64,000 bases of DNA from Kovacikia minuta CCNUW1 (GTDB lineage: Bacteria; Cyanobacteriota; Cyanobacteriia; Leptolyngbyales; Leptolyngbyaceae): contig NZ_CP083583.1 in NCBI RefSeq assembly GCF_020091585.1, positions 1-64,000 of the forward strand, written 5' to 3'. Numbering within the stretch: position 1 is the stretch's first letter; every line of letters starts with the position of its first letter. Under the pieces are notes generated by a model. That model had not been told where the DNA came from. It saw nothing but the letters and a program-made list of their open reading frames with translations, and searched no databases. Below, in pieces: positions 63,085 to 64,000 of this stretch. Both the position numbers and the translations under genes were made by a program.

Positions 63085-64000
63085 CGTTGGTTTGGGAAAC
63101 AGGTATCGACCAAACCGAGCATAAAAAGCAGGCAAAACAATCAGGGTCAGGGCAGTGGAAGTGACGAGACCGCCCAGAACGACGATCGCCAACGGTTGTA
63201 AAATTTCCTTGCCCGCTCCACCTGCAACCACCAAGGGGGCTAAGCCCAATGCCGACGTAAATGCGGTCATCAAAATTGCGTTGAGGCGTTCCATTGAGCC
63301 TTGGGTTAGCAAGTCTTCGAGGGGCATTCCCTGGGCGAATTTGGTGTTGTAGTTATCGACGAGTAGCAAACCGTTGCGGGTGGCGACACCAAACAAGGTG
63401 ACAAACCCCACAAGGGAGGCAACCGAAAGAATGCCTCCCGTGAGGGCAACAGCAATCACCCCTCCAACCAGCGCCAAAGGCAGATTAATCATGATCATTG
63501 CAGTGGAAGGAATGGACTTAACGGAGAGATACATGATGGCGGTGATCAGTACGCAGGCGATCGCGCTATACAGCAAAAGGCTTTGGGTCGATCTCTGCTC
63601 GGCTTCAAACTGGCCGCCATATTGAATAAAGTAACCTGGAGGGAATTGTACCTGCTGTTGCACCTTTGCCTGAATTTCGTTGACGACTGAGCGCACATCC
63701 CGTCCACTCACGTTGGCAGACACCACCAGCAACCGAGATGCATTTTCCCGACTAATGGTGTTGGGGCCTGTGGCATCCCGAATAGTAGCAACTTGTGCCA
63801 GGGGAATTTTCTGTCCATTGGGAGTGTCAATCAGCAAGTTACCGATTGTCTCCGGGCTACTGCGGGCGCTTGGCTCCAGCCACACGATCAAATCAAATGT
63901 CTGCTGTTGCTCCAGCACTTGAGCAACCACCCGTCCATTCAGAGCGGTTTGAATCATATTAGAAAGTTCGCCAATGGTTAAACCATAACGGCTGGCAGCG
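63043..64000 (-). CDS. RND-family heavy-metal efflux permease (CzcA/CusA-like), C-terminal part
   Basis: The last 318 codons; the frame is open to the right edge (AASRYGLTIGELSN before the first internal Met). Porter-domain pieces (IDTPNGQKIPLAQVATIRDATGPNTISRENASR) are followed by six membrane helices with SVASLVGFVTLFGVATRNGLLLVDNYN (the N/G-rich helix of heavy-metal RND pumps). The protein uses the proton gradient to export metal ions across both membranes with an adaptor and an outer-membrane channel. The adaptor gene is probably beyond the edge. The last about 12 residues come from a palindromic repeat. Confidence 0.88.
   Translation of the reverse strand, partial: AASRYGLTIGELSNMIQTALNGRVVAQVLEQQQTFDLIVWLEPSARSSPETIGNLLIDTPNGQKIPLAQVATIRDATGPNTISRENASRLLVVSANVSGRDVRSVVNEIQAKVQQQVQFPPGYFIQYGGQFEAEQRSTQSLLLYSAIACVLITAIMYLSVKSIPSTAMIMINLPLALVGGVIAVALTGGILSVASLVGFVTLFGVATRNGLLLVDNYNTKFAQGMPLEDLLTQGSMERLNAILMTAFTSALGLAPLVVAGGAGKEILQPLAIVVLGGLVTSTALTLIVLPAFYARFGRYLFPKPTLVSETGFLTIDST

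Overview
The window looks like cyanobacterial chromosome. GCGATCGC-type (HIP1) octamers are frequent, the gene families are typical of filamentous cyanobacteria (CHAT proteases with haemagglutinin or TPR domains, RppA/RppB-like two-component system, DUF2752, ISKra4 elements), and small palindromic repeats of cyanobacterial type are scattered through it. A Leptolyngbya-like host is possible, but I cannot fix the genus.

Layout. (1) 1-5.2 kb: a minus-strand operon for polyprenyl-phosphate-linked arabinose (UbiA-type phosphoribosyltransferase, DprE1-like oxidase, DprE2-like reductase, start of a HAD hydrolase), divergent from a multi-spanning GT-C-like membrane protein that could use the lipid donor. 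(2) 5.2-16.3 kb: a nest of insertion sequences (IS3 and ISKra4 remnants, two related IS21-family elements inserted in each other with a 2.8-kb inverted repeat, and an intact IS4-like element with a 10-bp target duplication). (3) 16.3-43.2 kb: a cassette array. Eleven attC-like sites (83-91 bp, with boxes of the GTTRRRY / RYYYAAC type and paired inner arms) plus remnants separate small minus-strand genes: BrnT/BrnA, PIN and DUF433/DUF5615 toxin-antitoxin modules, HNH, HEPN, Mrr-like, ankyrin, a Shedu (DUF4263)-like nuclease, an AAA ATPase paired with a TOPRIM-like protein, secreted proteins of unknown role and a tRNA-like sequence. No integron integrase is visible, so within the window this is a cluster of attC sites lacking an integrase. 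An ORF-less group II intron sits exactly inside the attC R' box (TTGT^TAGAC), and two fragments of it border other attC remnants.

The array has been heavily remodelled by ISs, and several broken genes can be rejoined on paper. An IS21 copy split the Shedu-like gene, and recombination between two opposed IS21 copies then inverted the intervening 1.5 kb. A secreted HExxH protein was cut by an ISKra4 element and by a small palindromic repeat. A second secreted protein was cut by an IS5 element. Removing the IS and one target-site copy restores the frame in the Shedu-like gene, at the ISKra4 junction and in the IS5-split gene.

(4) 43.2-53.9 kb: six 41-42-bp tandem repeats carrying a dyad at the array edge, then two large secreted CHAT-protease genes (haemagglutinin-CHAT, split by a G-run frameshift, and TPR-CHAT), bracketed by two paralogous small genes. 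(5) 54-64 kb: an M20 amidohydrolase, a beta-barrel protein, a dual-specificity phosphatase, a DUF4142 lipoprotein, an IS110 element, and a minus-strand metal-efflux locus (RND pump C-terminus, lipoprotein, response regulator, sensor kinase) that runs off the right edge.
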